Source: Luidia sarsii
Taxonomy: Eukaryota; Echinodermata; Asteroidea; Paxillosida; Luidiidae
NCBI GenBank assembly: GCA_949987565.1
Contig: OX465121.1
Coordinates: forward strand, 4,780,956-4,844,955
Length of the DNA stretch: 64,000 nt
Direction of reading: 5' to 3'
How positions within the stretch are numbered: position 1 is the first letter of the stretch; each line of letters starts with the position of its first letter. The notes under the pieces are model-generated. The model did not search any database, was not told where the DNA came from, and worked only from the letters and a program-made list of their open reading frames with translations. Made by a program: the position numbers and the translations under genes. Below, one piece after another: positions 39,801 through 52,140 of the stretch.

Positions 39801-42356
39801 AATACAACATTTTAGGCAGAAATATTTCAGTGACAGGTTTCTACTATAACCATCTTCAAACTGTATAAGTTTCATGGAAATCTGTGAACATTTCTGTTTT
39901 TCGATCTTACCAATGTTGTGTAGGGGCTTTAAACCCTCCCTTCCCAACAGCAACTCACCACCTCCCACTTTTTGCCGACTAGTTCCAGTCTAGGGGGCTT
40001 GACCACGGCCTTGACCGGTGCCTTAGGGGCGGACACCGACTTGACCTGGCTCTTGGCGTCCCCGGAGAACGGTTTGGCCGACTCCCGCAGCGCTGGGTTC
40101 TTGTGGGTCTGCATGTCCGGGGTGACCTTCTTCAGACCTGTGGGTGTGGGTGGGTGTAGATAGGTGGGTGGATGGGTGTGGGTGGGTGTAGATAGGCGGG
40201 TAGGTAGGTGGGTGGATGGTGGGGGTGGGTGGGTGTATGTAGGTGTGTGGATGGGTGTGGGTGGGTGTATGTAGGTGAGTGGATGGGTTAGGGTGGGAGG
40301 GTGTAGGTAGGTGGTTGGATGGGTGGGTAGGTGGGTGGATGGTGGGGGTGGGTGGGTGTATGTAGGTGTGTGGATGGGTGTGGGTGGGTGTATGTAGGTG
40401 AGTGGATGGGTTAGGGTGGGAGGGTGTAGGTAGGTGGGTGGATGGGTGGGTAGGTGGGTGGATGGTGGGGGTGGGTGGGTGTATGTAGGTGTGTGGATGG
40501 GTGTGGGTGGGTGTATGTAGGTGAGTGGATGGGTTAGGGTGGGAGGGTGTAGGTAGGTGGTTGGATGGGTGTGGGTGGGTGGGTGGGTGTATGTAGGTGG
40601 GGATGTGGGTATCATGGGTAGGTGGTTGGATGGGTGTGGATGGGTGTGGGAGTGTGTAGGTAGGTAGGTAGGTGGGTAGGTATGGGTAGGTGGGTGGATG
40701 AGTGTGGGTGGATGGGTGTGGGTGGATTGTTATGGGAGGATGGGTGTGGGTGGGCGTAGGTAGATGGGTAGTTGGATGGGTGGGTAGATGGGTAGTTGGA
40801 TGGGTGGGTAGATGGGTAGTTGGATGGGTGGATGGGTGGATGGGTGGGTGTACGGGGGTCAAAAGGGAGAGCGGAGGAAATTTCATCAGGAGTTGTAGCA
40901 CACGGTACCATTCATATGGACAAGATTTGTGAGTGTGGAGGTCAGAAGGGGTAATAGTTGGCAGGATGGAAGTTGTTCAGAGACTACAGACGCTGGGTTT
41001 GGTCAAAGGGTGAAATAATAAGTACACTCACACTGATACAACAAAAGACAGACAGAAGGGAGAAAGAGGGGAGCACCTACTTGAGGTGACCTTGTCGCCC
41101 TGGTTGATGGAGGCAAAGAGGGCGGCGGCCGCCGTATCCTGGCTGTCCACACCCCCGGCCGGGCCGCTGGGCGCCTGGACAACTGGAGGGGGTGGGGGAG
41201 GGGGTGCCCCTCCAGCGGGTGGGGGCGGGGGTGGGGCAGCGCCGCCGTAGGACGGTAACACCGCCTCCTTGCCCTGTGGACGGAACAGAACAGGAGACGG
41301 AACCAGTCAAATGCCGTCAAGTACAGTTGAACGTCGTTAAATTTTACGTCACTTTAAGAACAAAAAATCCCAGTCAGAAAGAGCATCCTTTGTGTGCATA
41401 CTAAATATCACTTTATAGTAGGCTGTAAAAGAGTCTTTGTTTAAAACTTGAATTGTGAGTTTTTTGTTTCTTTTATTTCCTGGCGTACATCAGAAATGAG
41501 AGCAAAGGTCATGACAGAGTATCAGAACCAAGTGGAAACAAGGTCCAAAACAGGAAACAGACGAATGATTGATATGCACTTTTTCTTTCCTTTGAATTTT
41601 TTTCGTTTTGGGTTCCTTAAAAAAACCTCTACACCACTAACACCAGCTAAATATGTTCCCAAGCATTACTTATAATTTCCATTTTTGTATATATTTTGTT
41701 TAATGGACCGACAAGTTGTTTTATGGGAAGGGTGGAACTAGATCGGAAATCACATTTTGGGACCTGAGGCAACGACTGCAGGGCTTGGGGGAACAAAGAA
41801 GTTCAGAATTGGTTTCATAGAAATGGACGAGAAAGAAAGAGAGAGAGACAGAGAGAAATATAGACAGAGACAGAGAGAGAGACAGACAGAGAAAGACAGA
41901 TATAGACAGAGACAGAGAAAGAGAGAGACAGAGAAAGAGAAAGACAGATAGAGAGAGATAGAGAAGGAGAAAGAGAGACAAATAGACAGAGATATTGTAC
42001 ATGGATAGACAGAGAAAAGGGTAGACAAAGAGAGACAGTTATACAGATAAAGAAATAGAGACATACATGTATAGAGAAAGAGAGAGACAAATAGACAAAT
42101 AGAGAAATAGAGAGACAGAAAGATAGATAGAAAAAGAGACAGATAGACAGATACAGATAGACAGATACAGAAAGAGAGACAGATAGACAGAAAGAGACAG
42201 ACACAGAGAGAGAGACATATAGACAGAGACACAGACAGAAAAAGAGATAGACAGAGACATAGACATAGGCGTACATAGACATAGGCGTACATAGACATAG
42301 ACACAGACAGAGACAGAGACAGAGACAGAGACAGGGACAGAGACAGAGACACAAAA

Positions 42357-42387
<31 letters not shown>

Positions 42388-45300
42388 ATGAGAAAAGAAG
42401 TGACGGCCGTGATTGATCGGCCTACGAAAGAAAAACTTAATCCCCTAATACTCCCCACTCCCTTTGTGTAGTTTTGTGTGTGTGTGAAGCCAAGCAGAAA
42501 CTGTTTTGGTGCATTGTCACCATGACCTAGTTCCAGTGCATAATTACTGGCCAAGTCAAGGCAAAACGCTCCAGGGATTTTCAAACAGGTGGGGGTGGGG
42601 CCTGAGTCTAGTCTGCCCCCCCCAGTCTGTTCGGGACATTTTTTTTTCCCACTTAGTAATTGTGAAGAATACATGTGTGTACATGGCCAATGGCCGTTTT
42701 TTGTCTCTTTGTGTGCGTATGAAATGATCTGGATTATGAATTACAGTGATACATGTAGTACAAGCGCGTCAGTATTTCCCAAGATTTGTGGTTCAGTCAG
42801 ATGACTTTTCTCAGGAAGTGAGATCTGGTATATTGTGGATGAGCTATGTTAAATCACTAGACTCGGTCCACAGTCAAGTGTATATTTTGAGTCCTGTACC
42901 AGTGCAATGGAACAAATTATGTTTGTGAACAAAAAATATATATACACATCTCTTCTACATGAGTCAATAAGTCAACACGTTTTGTGAGAGCACTCAGGTT
43001 CATATCCCCGTCAAGGGGAGATAAACAAGGTTTCAACGAGACGAGAATCAATCATAAAATGCCTTAAATCCATTCCACTTGCACTTTGTAAGCAAGATCT
43101 TAAAAAATAACGAGATCCATTCGATTGTGCCGATTGGTAACGAGGTTGAATTTGAAATCAACGGATTAAAAGAAGTACGGAAGATAAATATCGGTGACAT
43201 TTTTTTTTTTGGTGGTGGTTGTCTCGACGGACAATGACGGGAGCAGACGAACCATTCGCAAGTTCAGGACCTTGGCCCGAGGGCGCTCTTCTGTCGACTC
43301 GACTGAGTTGCCTTTTTTTTGAAGGATCGTTCGCCGTTCAAGGTAAATATTTTGATTTGAGGACAATGGGGGGAAAAAGGGGCAAGGTAATCATGAAGCC
43401 GGGGCCTGGTCCAAGAGAGACAGGATGGATAGGGGGGGGCACCCAGGTCATAAGAAGAAGTGTGCCCGCAACTGAAATCTTCCCCCGGTCCGGCACTCAG
43501 CGGGGGATACACATTTCTTTTTACATTAGTTCCGCTCCACATATGAGACCCAAAACTTCCGACCAGGTTTACATAAAACACACTATTAAATAAAAAACAA
43601 CAACAACAATACACCAAGTTCAGTTTTGGCTGAAAGTGATACCAAAGAGCGTAATGATAAATCAGAAACCGAGGAAACTCCTGACATAATGTTGTAATCA
43701 GACCCCTCTGGGTTGATTGGTGGGGTAGTGAGAGGGGGAATTTGAATCAACCATCCCCCTCCCCACCCCCCACGAAAAAAAAACTGGTTTACTTATTAGT
43801 TCTGCTCTACAAAACACAGTCAGGAACATTCAGTAGTGCTTTCTCCGTCTGACTGCCTATACCTTAGGCTCCCCCAAATTACAAACTGCTGACAAAAAGG
43901 GTCTGTTTACCTACAGGAACGGGGTCTCTTTGTCATTCCCCCCCCTTCCCTTTTCGTTCAGAAAGGTATTGTAATGGAGTAAGGAGGAGGGAAGGCAGTG
44001 GAGGGGGTTAAAGGGGTGCGGGGGGTTGGTTTGAGTGGCCCGATAGATCTTTGAGGAGGGATCGACTGACGTTGTTTTGTTTTTTTCATGAGGGGAGGAA
44101 TGCCGACGAGGAGGGGGGTTCAGTAAGTCAAGCTGACAAAAGTAAGCGCAAACTCATTCATTTCCTTCTCCACCCGATTGATGTATGAGCGGCCATGTTA
44201 TAAGCTAATTTCGCCACGGAAACCTGACAGAAATCAAGTCCATTAATTTTCTTTCCTTTTTCCCCCTGGAGATATACGGCTGTTAGTGGCTGAACCCCTC
44301 ATCCCGGCAAAGACTAGTTTTAGATGAAATGAGGAAATGAAGAATCAAAAATGGTTCTTACTATCTTGTATACATCTGTGAATCTATCATTTTTCAAAAA
44401 CGGTTCTTACTATCTTGTATACATGTACATCTATGAATCTATAATTTTCAAAGAGTTTTCATCGATCAGAACGATAGTAGTGAACTGAATTAAAATACAT
44501 GGTGGACTGAATTGAAAGACTTGACTATTTTTGAAGGCCGTCATCTAAGGGCTGGATAGCTCGAATGGTCAGAGTGCTGGTACCCAAAACCATAGGTCTC
44601 TGGTCTAATTCAATTCTCGGGTTTATATATTTTCAGAATTATTATAATTTATTTATTTATTTATTTTTTGAAATTTCTCTTTCATTTTTGCTTGTAGGTC
44701 ATTCTTCTTTTTGCTGCGCATTCCAGGTCAGGAATTATTTTCAGAATTATTCAAAAAAATTTTTTATTTTTTTTCAAATTCTCTCTTTACTTTTTGGTTG
44801 TAGGTCATTCTTCCTTTACCTGTGCATTCCAGGTCAGGCCGAGAGAGAGATGCTCATTGACGTATTCTCTCAGCTTCAGGATGCCCTGGGTGTAGGACCT
44901 CATCCAGTCCACGTGCTTGTCATCTCTGCCGGGGGAACAAGACAGACGGACAGGACAGGGTTGAGGGCCAGACTCAGGCTACTCATTCGCAGGGGAGTTC
45001 AGATGTCTGCTTGACCACGGACTGAGTCTAATGATTGCAGCGTCGGTCTAAAATGTATTTAGACCAGCCAGCCCTCAAGTTCTATTGGCTACCCTTGACT
45101 GGCGGTCTACCACTTATGATGATGAAGGCTCATGCCTTACTTCAGTTCACATTCCCAGTTCTATTTGTCAGCCTTGGCTGGCAGTCTACCGCCAATAGAG
45201 GCTTGTGCGTTGCTTCAGACTAGTCACCCCTCTCCCAGTTCTATTTGTCAGCCTTGGCTGGCAGTCTACCACCAATAGGGATGAGGGCTCATGCCTTGCT

Positions 45301-48114
45301 TCAGACTAGTCACCCCTCCCAGTTCTATTTGTCAGCCTTGGCTGGCAGTCTACCACCAATAGGGATGAGGGCTCATGCCTTGCTTCAGACTAGTCACCCC
45401 CTCCCAGTTCTATTTGTCAGCCTTGGCTGGCAGTCTACCACCAATAGGGATGAGGGCTCGTGCCTTGCTTCAGACTAGTCACCTCTCCCAGTTCTATTTG
45501 TCAGCCTTGGCTGGCAGTCTACCACCAATAGAGATGGAGGCTTATGCCTTGCTTCAGACTAGTCACCCCCTCCCAGTTCTATTTGTCAGCCTTGGCTGGC
45601 AGTCTACCACCAATAGGGATGAGGGCTCATGCCTTGCTTCAGACTAGTCACCCCTCCCAGTTCTATTTGTCAGCCTTGGCTGGCAATCTACCACCAATAG
45701 ATGCTTGTGTGTGTTGCTTCAAACTAGTCACCCCTAACAGTTCAGCCTTGGTTGCAAGTCCACCACAGATAGTGATGGAGGCTCATGCCTTGCATCACAA
45801 AAGTCATATCTCCCCGCTCTAAACTCAAAGTGAATGCAAAATTAAAAAAACAGAGACCTGGTTTCCCAAAGCTTCCATGACTTACTTTCCCTTGAATTCC
45901 TTGAGGACACGGTTGCCGTAGAACAGTGCCTGGTCGAACATCTCCTTGACATAGTTGCCGGGTTTGGGCTCCTACCAAAAAAAAAGGGAGGGAAAAAAGG
46001 GTACAATAAGGGTCGCCTCATCCAATCCCACCCAATGCAACCCATCCCCAACCCCATCCCACCCAATGCAACCCAACAAAACCCACCCCACCCAATCCCA
46101 CCTAATGCAACCCACCCATTTCAACCCCATCCCGACCCTGTCCCACCCAATGCAACCCAGCATAACCCATCCCACCCAATGCAACCAACCCCACCAAGTG
46201 CAACCCAACCCTGTCCCATCCAATGCAACCCAGCATAACCCATCCCACCCAGTGCAACCCAACCCCATCCCAACCCTGTCCCATCCAATGCAACCCAGCA
46301 TAACCCATCCCACCCAGTGCAACCCAACCCCATCCCGACCCTGTCCCACCCAATGCAACCCAGCATAACCCATCCCACCCAGTGCAACCCAGTGCAACCT
46401 AACCCCATCCCGACCCTGTCCCACCCCGAACAGATTCCCCCGTCCATCCACTCACCACAGTCACCCATCCGATGCAGCCGATGCCCTCCTTGACTGTCAT
46501 GAGATGGTTGAACATCTTGCTGCCTCGTCGCTTGTCCGTATACACGATGACCTCATCCACCACGGCCGACAGTGGCTTGAAAAAGGCCGCATACTTATCC
46601 TGAAACCCCATCCAGAAAAGAACAAATCCTGATTGACCAAAGGGGCTGGATAAAGGACATTGGCCTAATGATAATCATACTGATAGGTAGTCAGCTCATA
46701 GATATAACATGATGTTTAAGGTTAGGTAGGGTTAGGTACTAGGTAGGGTTAGGTAGGGTTAGGTACTAGGTAGGGTTAGGTAGAATTAGGATAGGCTTAG
46801 GTAAGGTAGAGGAGGGTTGGGTTAGATAAGGTAAGGTAGGGTTAGGAACTAGGTAGGGTTAGGTAGAATTAGAGTAGGCTTAGGTAGGGTAGGGCAGGGT
46901 AGGGTTAGATAAGGTTAGGTAGGGTTAGGATAGGGTTAGGTAGGGTTAGCATGGGGTTAGCATGGGGTTAGGTTAGGGTTAAGTATGAACATCCCCGATC
47001 TACAGCTGAGCACTGGAGACTCAAGTCCTGCCCTACTTACCCCTATGGGCCGCTTGCTGACTGCGGTGATTCGCAAGATCTCTCGCTGCAACTTGAAGCA
47101 CTTCTCCACGACCAGCGACTGCGGACAGAGAGAGGTACATGTAAGAAGAGGGTACGTGCACTCGCAATCGACACGGACAAGAATGGGAGAGCAAACACAA
47201 GCCACTCAGGACATTCCCAAATATTGACAAGGAAGCCGGTCCTCTTTCAGAATCGTTCGCCCTTACAGGAATGGAATCAATGCTCTTTGCGGGCTCGATT
47301 CCTCAAGAAAATTTGTGACTCCTGTTACTACAGCAGTTTGGAAGCCTACTGGCCAGTCGCCCTTTCCCTTCTCTCCCTCCCCACCCCAAAGGCATCAAGA
47401 GGGAGGTCCCAGGTCTTACGTGCTCGTAGACCTCATCCCCAATCTCCTTGGACAGGTTCAGGTACTTGGCCAGATGCTCGGCCAGAAAGTCATCATAAGC
47501 AGTCAGGTAGGCCGGAGCATCTGCAATTCAAGTGCAACAGAACAAAAACAAACAACCTCAAAAACCACAATCAGGCTGGGTTTAGGACGCGGAAACAAAA
47601 CCGGCAAAAATGGTTCAACGGGAGAGTACACCCTACCCTTGACCCAGCCCAAGACATGATCCTTGACCCCACCCTTGACCCCAACCCTCAATCCCTCCCC
47701 TGACCCCCATTCTTGACCCCACCCTTGACCCCAACCCTCAATCCATCCCCTGACCCTTGACCCCCACCCTTGACCCTAACCCTCAATCCCTCCCCATGAC
47801 CCTTGACCCCAACCCTCAATCCCTCCCCTGACCCTTGACCCACAACCCTTGACCCCAACCCTCAGTCCCTCCACCTTGACCCCTCCTCCTCGACCCCACC
47901 CTTGACCCCCAACATTCAAACTCTCCCCCTTTGACTCCTCCCGCCAACCCTCGATCCCGCCCTCACCTCCGCCCGCCTTCAGAGCTATGCCCTGTAGGTC
48001 CATGATGGTGTCATTGAGCTTCTTGATAGTGGCCTCATCCATGGAGTCTGCCTTGGCCTTCAGGCTACCACTCAGCTCAGACAGCTGTGATACCAGGCTG
48101 CTACAGTCCGCCAT
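36871..48114 (-). CDS. CAP1: Cyclase-associated protein (CAP/Srv2), actin turnover factor
   Basis: Twelve coding exons join in frame to 488 residues (human CAP1 475): 48114-47967, 47520-47420, 47118-47041, 46599-46456, 45971-45886, 44925-44820, 41273-41081, 40137-39959, 39400-39280, 38365-38283, 37636-37493 and 36954-36871. Order: an N-terminal oligomerisation helix ([20 protein letters not shown]); the helical folded domain (about 50-221) with [41 protein letters not shown]; a profilin-binding polyproline stretch (PPPPPP twice); a WH2-like segment ([27 protein letters not shown]); and the C-terminal beta-helix CARP domain (about 335-488: [48 protein letters not shown]). Family role: with cofilin it severs filaments and recharges ADP-actin to ATP-actin in the cytosol. 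The ATG lies in GAAGATGGCGG, a YY1-like context. An acceptor at 48140/48139 implies a non-coding upstream exon. Invertebrates usually have one CAP, so CAP1 versus CAP2 is not distinguished. Confidence 0.97.
37680..38280 (-). repeat. About 44-bp degenerate tandem repeat
   Basis: GACCAGTGAAGCTCTATTTC and TTAAATACCAACAGGGGACC alternate about 13 times, filling the CAP intron between exons 10 and 11. Confidence 0.9.
38456..39255. repeat. 800-bp polypurine GGGAGA tract
   Basis: Almost pure A/G on the plus strand (GGGAGAGGGACAGG), with higher-order repeats (GAAAGGGACAGGAAGAAGG recurs). It lies in a CAP intron and ends about 25 bp before exon 9. Confidence 0.97.
39555..39935 (-). repeat. M1 MITE, full copy 2
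   Basis: AAAGCCCCTACACAACATTGG at one end, CCAATGTTGTGTAGGGGCTTT at the other, flanked by ATAAA and TAAA. The interior is the reverse complement of 3655-4024. It ends about 25 bp from CAP exon 8. Confidence 0.9.
40141..40860 (-). repeat. GGTGGGTGTATGTAGG low-complexity array with a 121-bp higher-order unit
   Basis: G/T-rich tetramer-based repeat starting at the CAP exon 8 acceptor. A longer unit containing GAGTGGATGGGTTAGGGTGG recurs three times between about 40270 and 40560. Confidence 0.95.
41845..42385. repeat. GAGACAGA low-complexity tract
   Basis: About 540 bp of GAGAGACAGATAGACA-type sequence in the large CAP intron. Confidence 0.95.
42386..44269. other. CAP intron, no exon seen
   Basis: No frame extends the CAP protein and no other gene is visible. 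Several C- or G-runs occur at 43740-44060. Confidence 0.4.
44270..44640. repeat. SINE S1 composite copy
   Basis: CCGGCAAAGACTAGTTTTAG, then an inserted duplicated AATGGTTCTTACTATCTTG, then AAGGGCTGGATAGCTCGAAT and AGGTCTCTGGTCTAATTC. Box B is degraded. Confidence 0.6.
44640..44838 (-). repeat. About 108-bp tandem duplication that copied the CAP exon 6 3' end
   Basis: GTAGGTCATTCTTC, GCATTCCAGGTCAGG and a TTCAGAATTATT spacer occur at 44695-44740 and again at 44803-44837. The proximal copy holds the working exon 6 end (minus strand GCACAG/GTAAAG). In the distal copy the donor reads GCGCAG/CAAAAA and is dead. Confidence 0.8.
45161..45770 (-). repeat. 84-85-bp tandem array, about 7.5 units
   Basis: CTATTTGTCAGCCTTGGCTGG recurs at about 45161, 45241, 45325, 45410, 45494, 45579 and 45663. 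The unit also holds GCTCATGCCTTGCTTCAGAC. It sits in the CAP intron between exons 5 and 6. Confidence 0.97.
46020..46432 (-). repeat. CCCAATGCAACCCA array
   Basis: Irregular 11-, 35- and 64-bp repeats of CATCCCACCCAATGCAACCC type ending about 25 bp from CAP exon 4. Confidence 0.95.
46690..46985 (-). repeat. Interstitial telomere-like TAGGGTTAGG array
   Basis: Degenerate GGTTAGGTAGGGTTAGGTAC units over about 290 bp in a CAP intron. The vertebrate/echinoderm-type TTAGGG motif is frequent but not in perfect tandem. Confidence 0.85.
47640..47960 (-). repeat. CTTGACCCCAACCCTCAATC array
   Basis: Degenerate repeat of about 30-45 bp adjoining the CAP exon 1 donor. Confidence 0.9.
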
Positions 48115-48239
48115 CTTCAATCTCTCTCACGTCCACAACCTACAATCAATGACAATAATACATTTATAAGGCTCTTAATACGGATGTTTCTAAGCGCACC
48201 ATTGTCTCTCTACAAATCACTAACTTTTTATAGAACTTA

Positions 48240-48445
48240 GTAAGTAAATACAAAAAACTGTTGCCAACTGCTCACTGACTAAAATGACCTGCAATACATC
48301 AATCTCAAAAGTAAGAGGGCCTGACATTTCGATCCAAGCAGGACCTTTCTCAAAGGCAAAGTTTCTCAACTATAGGCACTTTGCCTTTCAGAAAGGTCCT
48401 GCAAGGATCAAAACGTCAGGCCCTCTAACTTTTGAGTTTTATAGA
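48240..48445. repeat. H1 hairpin copy
   Basis: AAGTAAGAGGGCCTGACATT, CAGGACCTTTCTCAAAGGC and their complements ending ACGTCAGGCCCTCTAACTTT. Preceded by the reverse of the shared tail (GCCAACTGCTCACTGACTAA). Confidence 0.9.
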
Positions 48446-48449
48446 ACTT

Positions 48450-48615
48450 AATTAAAAATTGGCAAAGAAATGTTAGACTGGACCAGGATTTGAACCTGAG
48501 ACCTGATTAACCTAGCAGTGCTCTTCCATCTGAGCTATCTAGCCCTTAGATAGTGGCCTAATAATCAACTAGTCTTTGCAGGGGTGGGGGCACCAGTCAG
48601 AAGCAATTAAACCAT
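48450..48615 (-). repeat. SINE S1 copy, reverse
   Basis: GACCAGGATTTGAACCTGAG (reverse box B), GCTCTTCCATCTGAGCTAT (reverse box A), then AACTAGTCTTTGCAGGGG. Confidence 0.75.
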
Positions 48616-51600
48616 TAATCTCCAGGGATCACACTCCCGCTTTCATTCAGATGCAAACAACTAATTGTTGTAAACCTGGCTACAGCAGCTCGGTGATCAC
48701 ACAAAGTGGATGCAATTTGTTCTATTCAAGTCAAACAAAGGAAAAACTTGATGGGAACTTGTGAACAAATTTAAATATTGGCAAAGAAAACGTTCGTCTT
48801 GTAATTTCAATAATTAACGTTTTATCTACGACTACATGTAAAACCTATCTATTTTCTCTCCATTGTTCATGCAGTGCTTCTGACATAGGTCTGAAAATCA
48901 GACAAATAAAGGAAAAACTGACAGGGAACTTTTAAACAATTTTGAAAATGGCAAAAAAAAAATGTTTATTCATAAAAATAGTTGGATATTTGGTTTATGT
49001 TGGTGGATTGTTTATTAAAATAAAATAAAATAAGGAAACGTAAGATGAAATATTGGAGGGAAAACAAAAGAGAACGACAGGGGTGTGTACTCCTGAAATT
49101 AGACTGAACAGAACCATTCACAAAATAATTATTTATTTATATTTACAAGAGTGCAGTGCACTTGGGCTGACAGCTTTGTGTAGCCTGCAATCCATACAGT
49201 CCTGATACATGGAGATGTACATGTACATATGTACACTTTGTGTAGCCTGCAATTCATACAGTCCTAATATAACTATGGAAATGTCCACTTTGTGTAGCTT
49301 GTAATCCATACAGTCCAAATACAAGGAGATGTATGCAGACCATCACCAGCTGTGCATGCTAGACACGAAACAACTGGCCACCAGGCTAGGCCAGCCCCCC
49401 CCCCTCCCAGATTGCCTGGCAGGCACACCATATATGGTGACCAATGCCTGCCACTGAGAAGCACTCTGTGTAAGGGTCACATCAAAGCCTGATACCTCCT
49501 TGGTCGCACACCCACACACAAACACGCACACTTGATTACCCCATCACCTTGTGTTGGCTGCACATCACAAACCAATTTACTACAGCGCCAAAACGGAAAT
49601 GGCATTCAACTCACTATCCTCTATCAAACAACAACACACATAATGCATACATGTACTTAAACTAGGAAAGATAAGTGGAAGGTTTGCATGGTGGAAATAC
49701 TAAGTGGGAGGTTTGCATGGTGGAAATTCTAAGTGGAAGGTTTGCATGGTGGAAATACTAAGTGGAAGGTTTGCATGGTGGAAATACTAAGTGGAAGGTT
49801 TGCATGGTGTGGAAATACTAAGTGGAAGGTTCGCATGGTGGAAATACTAAGTGGAAGGTTTGAAGTAGGGCCGTTCCCACTACGAAAATAATCGCGATTC
49901 AAAAACCGGGGTTTTTGCCCCATCTCTTCCCCTTCTCATCCTGACCTATCACATCTCTGATACATATTCTCCTTGTTTGGTATTTATTCATCAATTTATC
50001 TCCCATCTTGAATTTCCATGTTATACACTGTATGACCTTTCTCACCCTGAATGTACTTCTTGTTTGTTTTCCTTGGCCGAATAAATAATAATAATAATAA
50101 TAATAATTTTAACATAAATTTGCATGTCCGTTGAGATTTGGGCAGCACAATGAGTCTACAGATGCAATTCGAGCAAAGAGATAAGGAGGGATTAGGGCCA
50201 CTGCACTAAGAGATCCTATTGGCCGGTTGGGATTGCTCATCATTGACAAATTCTTACTCAGTAGTGGCTGGGTTGGGATTGCTCATCTTTGACAAATTCT
50301 TACTCAGTAGTGGCTGGGGGTAAGGTCAATTGGAGTCTACAGGCTTGTTGTAATACAAGTGTGTAGGGGGTAGGGTTACAAAAAATTCCTCCCATATTGG
50401 CCCATTGAAAAACAAATATGACCATATTTGGTAACATTTGGTGGATAATTTTATCAGTATGTCACATGAATTGCAGGATTAAAACTGTAAATTTTCAAAA
50501 ATCAATTTTAGATTTATAAAAAATAAATTACGTGAAACAGTCTGTGAAAATCAGTTGCTTCTCTCATAGCCCTTTACCAAGCACAGGGCGACTGAAAGTT
50601 GCGGGTGTAAAAAAAAACAAATATGATTTTCTTTGATATTGCTTCGGTAGTGTCCATATATTCAGATTTGCCGAATTGAAACTTGATTTCTTTGAAATCC
50701 AAAACTTGACAGAAAATTAGTTTTTTGTGGTACTTGTACAAATCCCTCATCATAATTTTACCCCAATGTAACAAATCTCGTTAAATTCTTTTTAAATATC
50801 AAAAGTTAGAGGGCCTAACATTTCGATCCTAGCAGGACCTTTCTCAAAGGCAAAGTGACAAGGACATACAGACAGTCAGGGGAAGGAAAGCCCCGCCACA
50901 CACGGCAGAGGAAAGACAAAAAGGAAGGGAGTGGGATACAGATGTACAACGAGGGAGGGGATACATTTTCCTATATTTTAGAAGGCGGGAGAGGGGGTTT
51001 TCACTTATTTTTTAGTTTGGTTTTAAGTTGCCATTTAAAATTTCCAACAACGGTTCATGCTTCCCGGTTCAAAGAAACCTTTCCAATGAAAGTTAAGAGA
51101 ACATAACACATACATACAGTGCCATCATTACTTTAACCTATGATTTTAAATTTGTGAGAAATTTTCAGTGTTTTTACTGCGTTGTTCAAAAATTAAAAAG
51201 AATAACAAAAATGCCCCCAAAAGGAAGCAGACAGGATGATAAACATGTGTGTTTCTTTTTTCCTTGACAATAGAAATATTTGTTGGTTTAGTTTTTACAC
51301 ATTTTAAACATGTTTATAGTTATACTTTCACTTTCAAGTAGAAAATGTACATGTTCATAACATTGCATAATTAATATTAATATTTTAATAAGGCTACAGT
51401 ACAGTTACTGTACTACTAGTTTGGAGTATTGAGAATGTATCAATCAAATTAAGAGGAAATATACTTCTTTAAAAAAAATTAAGTTTAGACTTCAATGCAC
51501 GCACGTCACTGATTGACGTTTATACACGTGAAAAACCGTTAACTCCAAGACAAAATATCACCGATAACTGGTCTACAGACGACTCAAATTGTCGACAACA

Positions 51601-51640
51601 AATCTTTACATAATTAAGGTAACGAATAACGTTGGTTTCC
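48616..51640. other. Probable first intron of the CAP gene
   Basis: No coding exon seen. Contains about 60-bp repeats at 49170-49325 (TTTGTGTAGCCTGCAATCCA), a minisatellite at 49663-49863, an AAT run at 50085-50108, a short duplicated segment at 50225-50320 (GGTTGGGATTGCTCATC twice) and an H1 half-copy at 50795-50870. Confidence 0.45.
49663..49863. repeat. 28-29-bp minisatellite, 7 units
   Basis: Unit AAGTGGAAGGTTTGCATGG plus TGGAAATACT. One unit has an extra TG and one has TTCGCA. Confidence 0.95.
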
Positions 51641-52140
51641 ATGGTTTTTGGAACTTTATTCCGGGGAGTTGAAGGGTCATGTACGTCTACATAATACTCA
51701 GCCAAGGTCGACGTTAACTTTTGTTCGACTCGACCCACAGAAATTTTGGTCCAATTTTGATCGCCCAAAAGGCGTGTAAAGACGGGGTAGCTGGGCGACT
51801 TTTCGGGTGGGATAACTGAGAGAAACACAGACAAACACCACTGGCGGGCGACAGGGTGGGATCGGACGGGGGAAAAATGGCGAAATTTACCTGGGAAATC
51901 TCGGCAGAAGTAATCGACAAAAGCTCGGATGGGAGTGGTGCTCAAACCCGGAAGTGAAAGACGGTGGGCGAGATATGCGGCCTCGTCCCCAGAGCCGGTG
52001 CGACGAGAACGCGATAACGCACTGCGTGGGAGATGCAACCTCGTTCTTTTTTGGAGGGATTGTTCGCGATCACTTCTCCATAGACTTGCACCAGTGCTCC
52101 CACTGTTTCACAAGCCCTTCAATTTTTGCTAAGTAATGAT
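51640..52140 (-). promoter_or_regulatory. Probable CAP promoter and non-coding first exon
   Basis: A CpG-richer patch 3.8 kb upstream of the CAP ATG. It contains ACCCGGAAGTG (ETS-type site) at about 51948-51958. Below it on the minus strand is a good donor, CCCAG/GTAAAT, with the exon ending at 51891. Spliced to the acceptor at 48139, this would give a short 5' UTR exon. The transcript link is inference. Confidence 0.45.

Noticed and set aside
39929..40901. His/Pro/Thr-rich frames up to 292 codons
   Set aside because: Product of the GGTGGGTGTATG array. Only 40137-39959 is CAP exon 8.
51520..52038. 172-codon minus-strand frame in the CpG-richer patch
   Set aside because: No recognisable domain. 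It overlaps the predicted CAP leader exon and promoter, where open frames are expected by chance.
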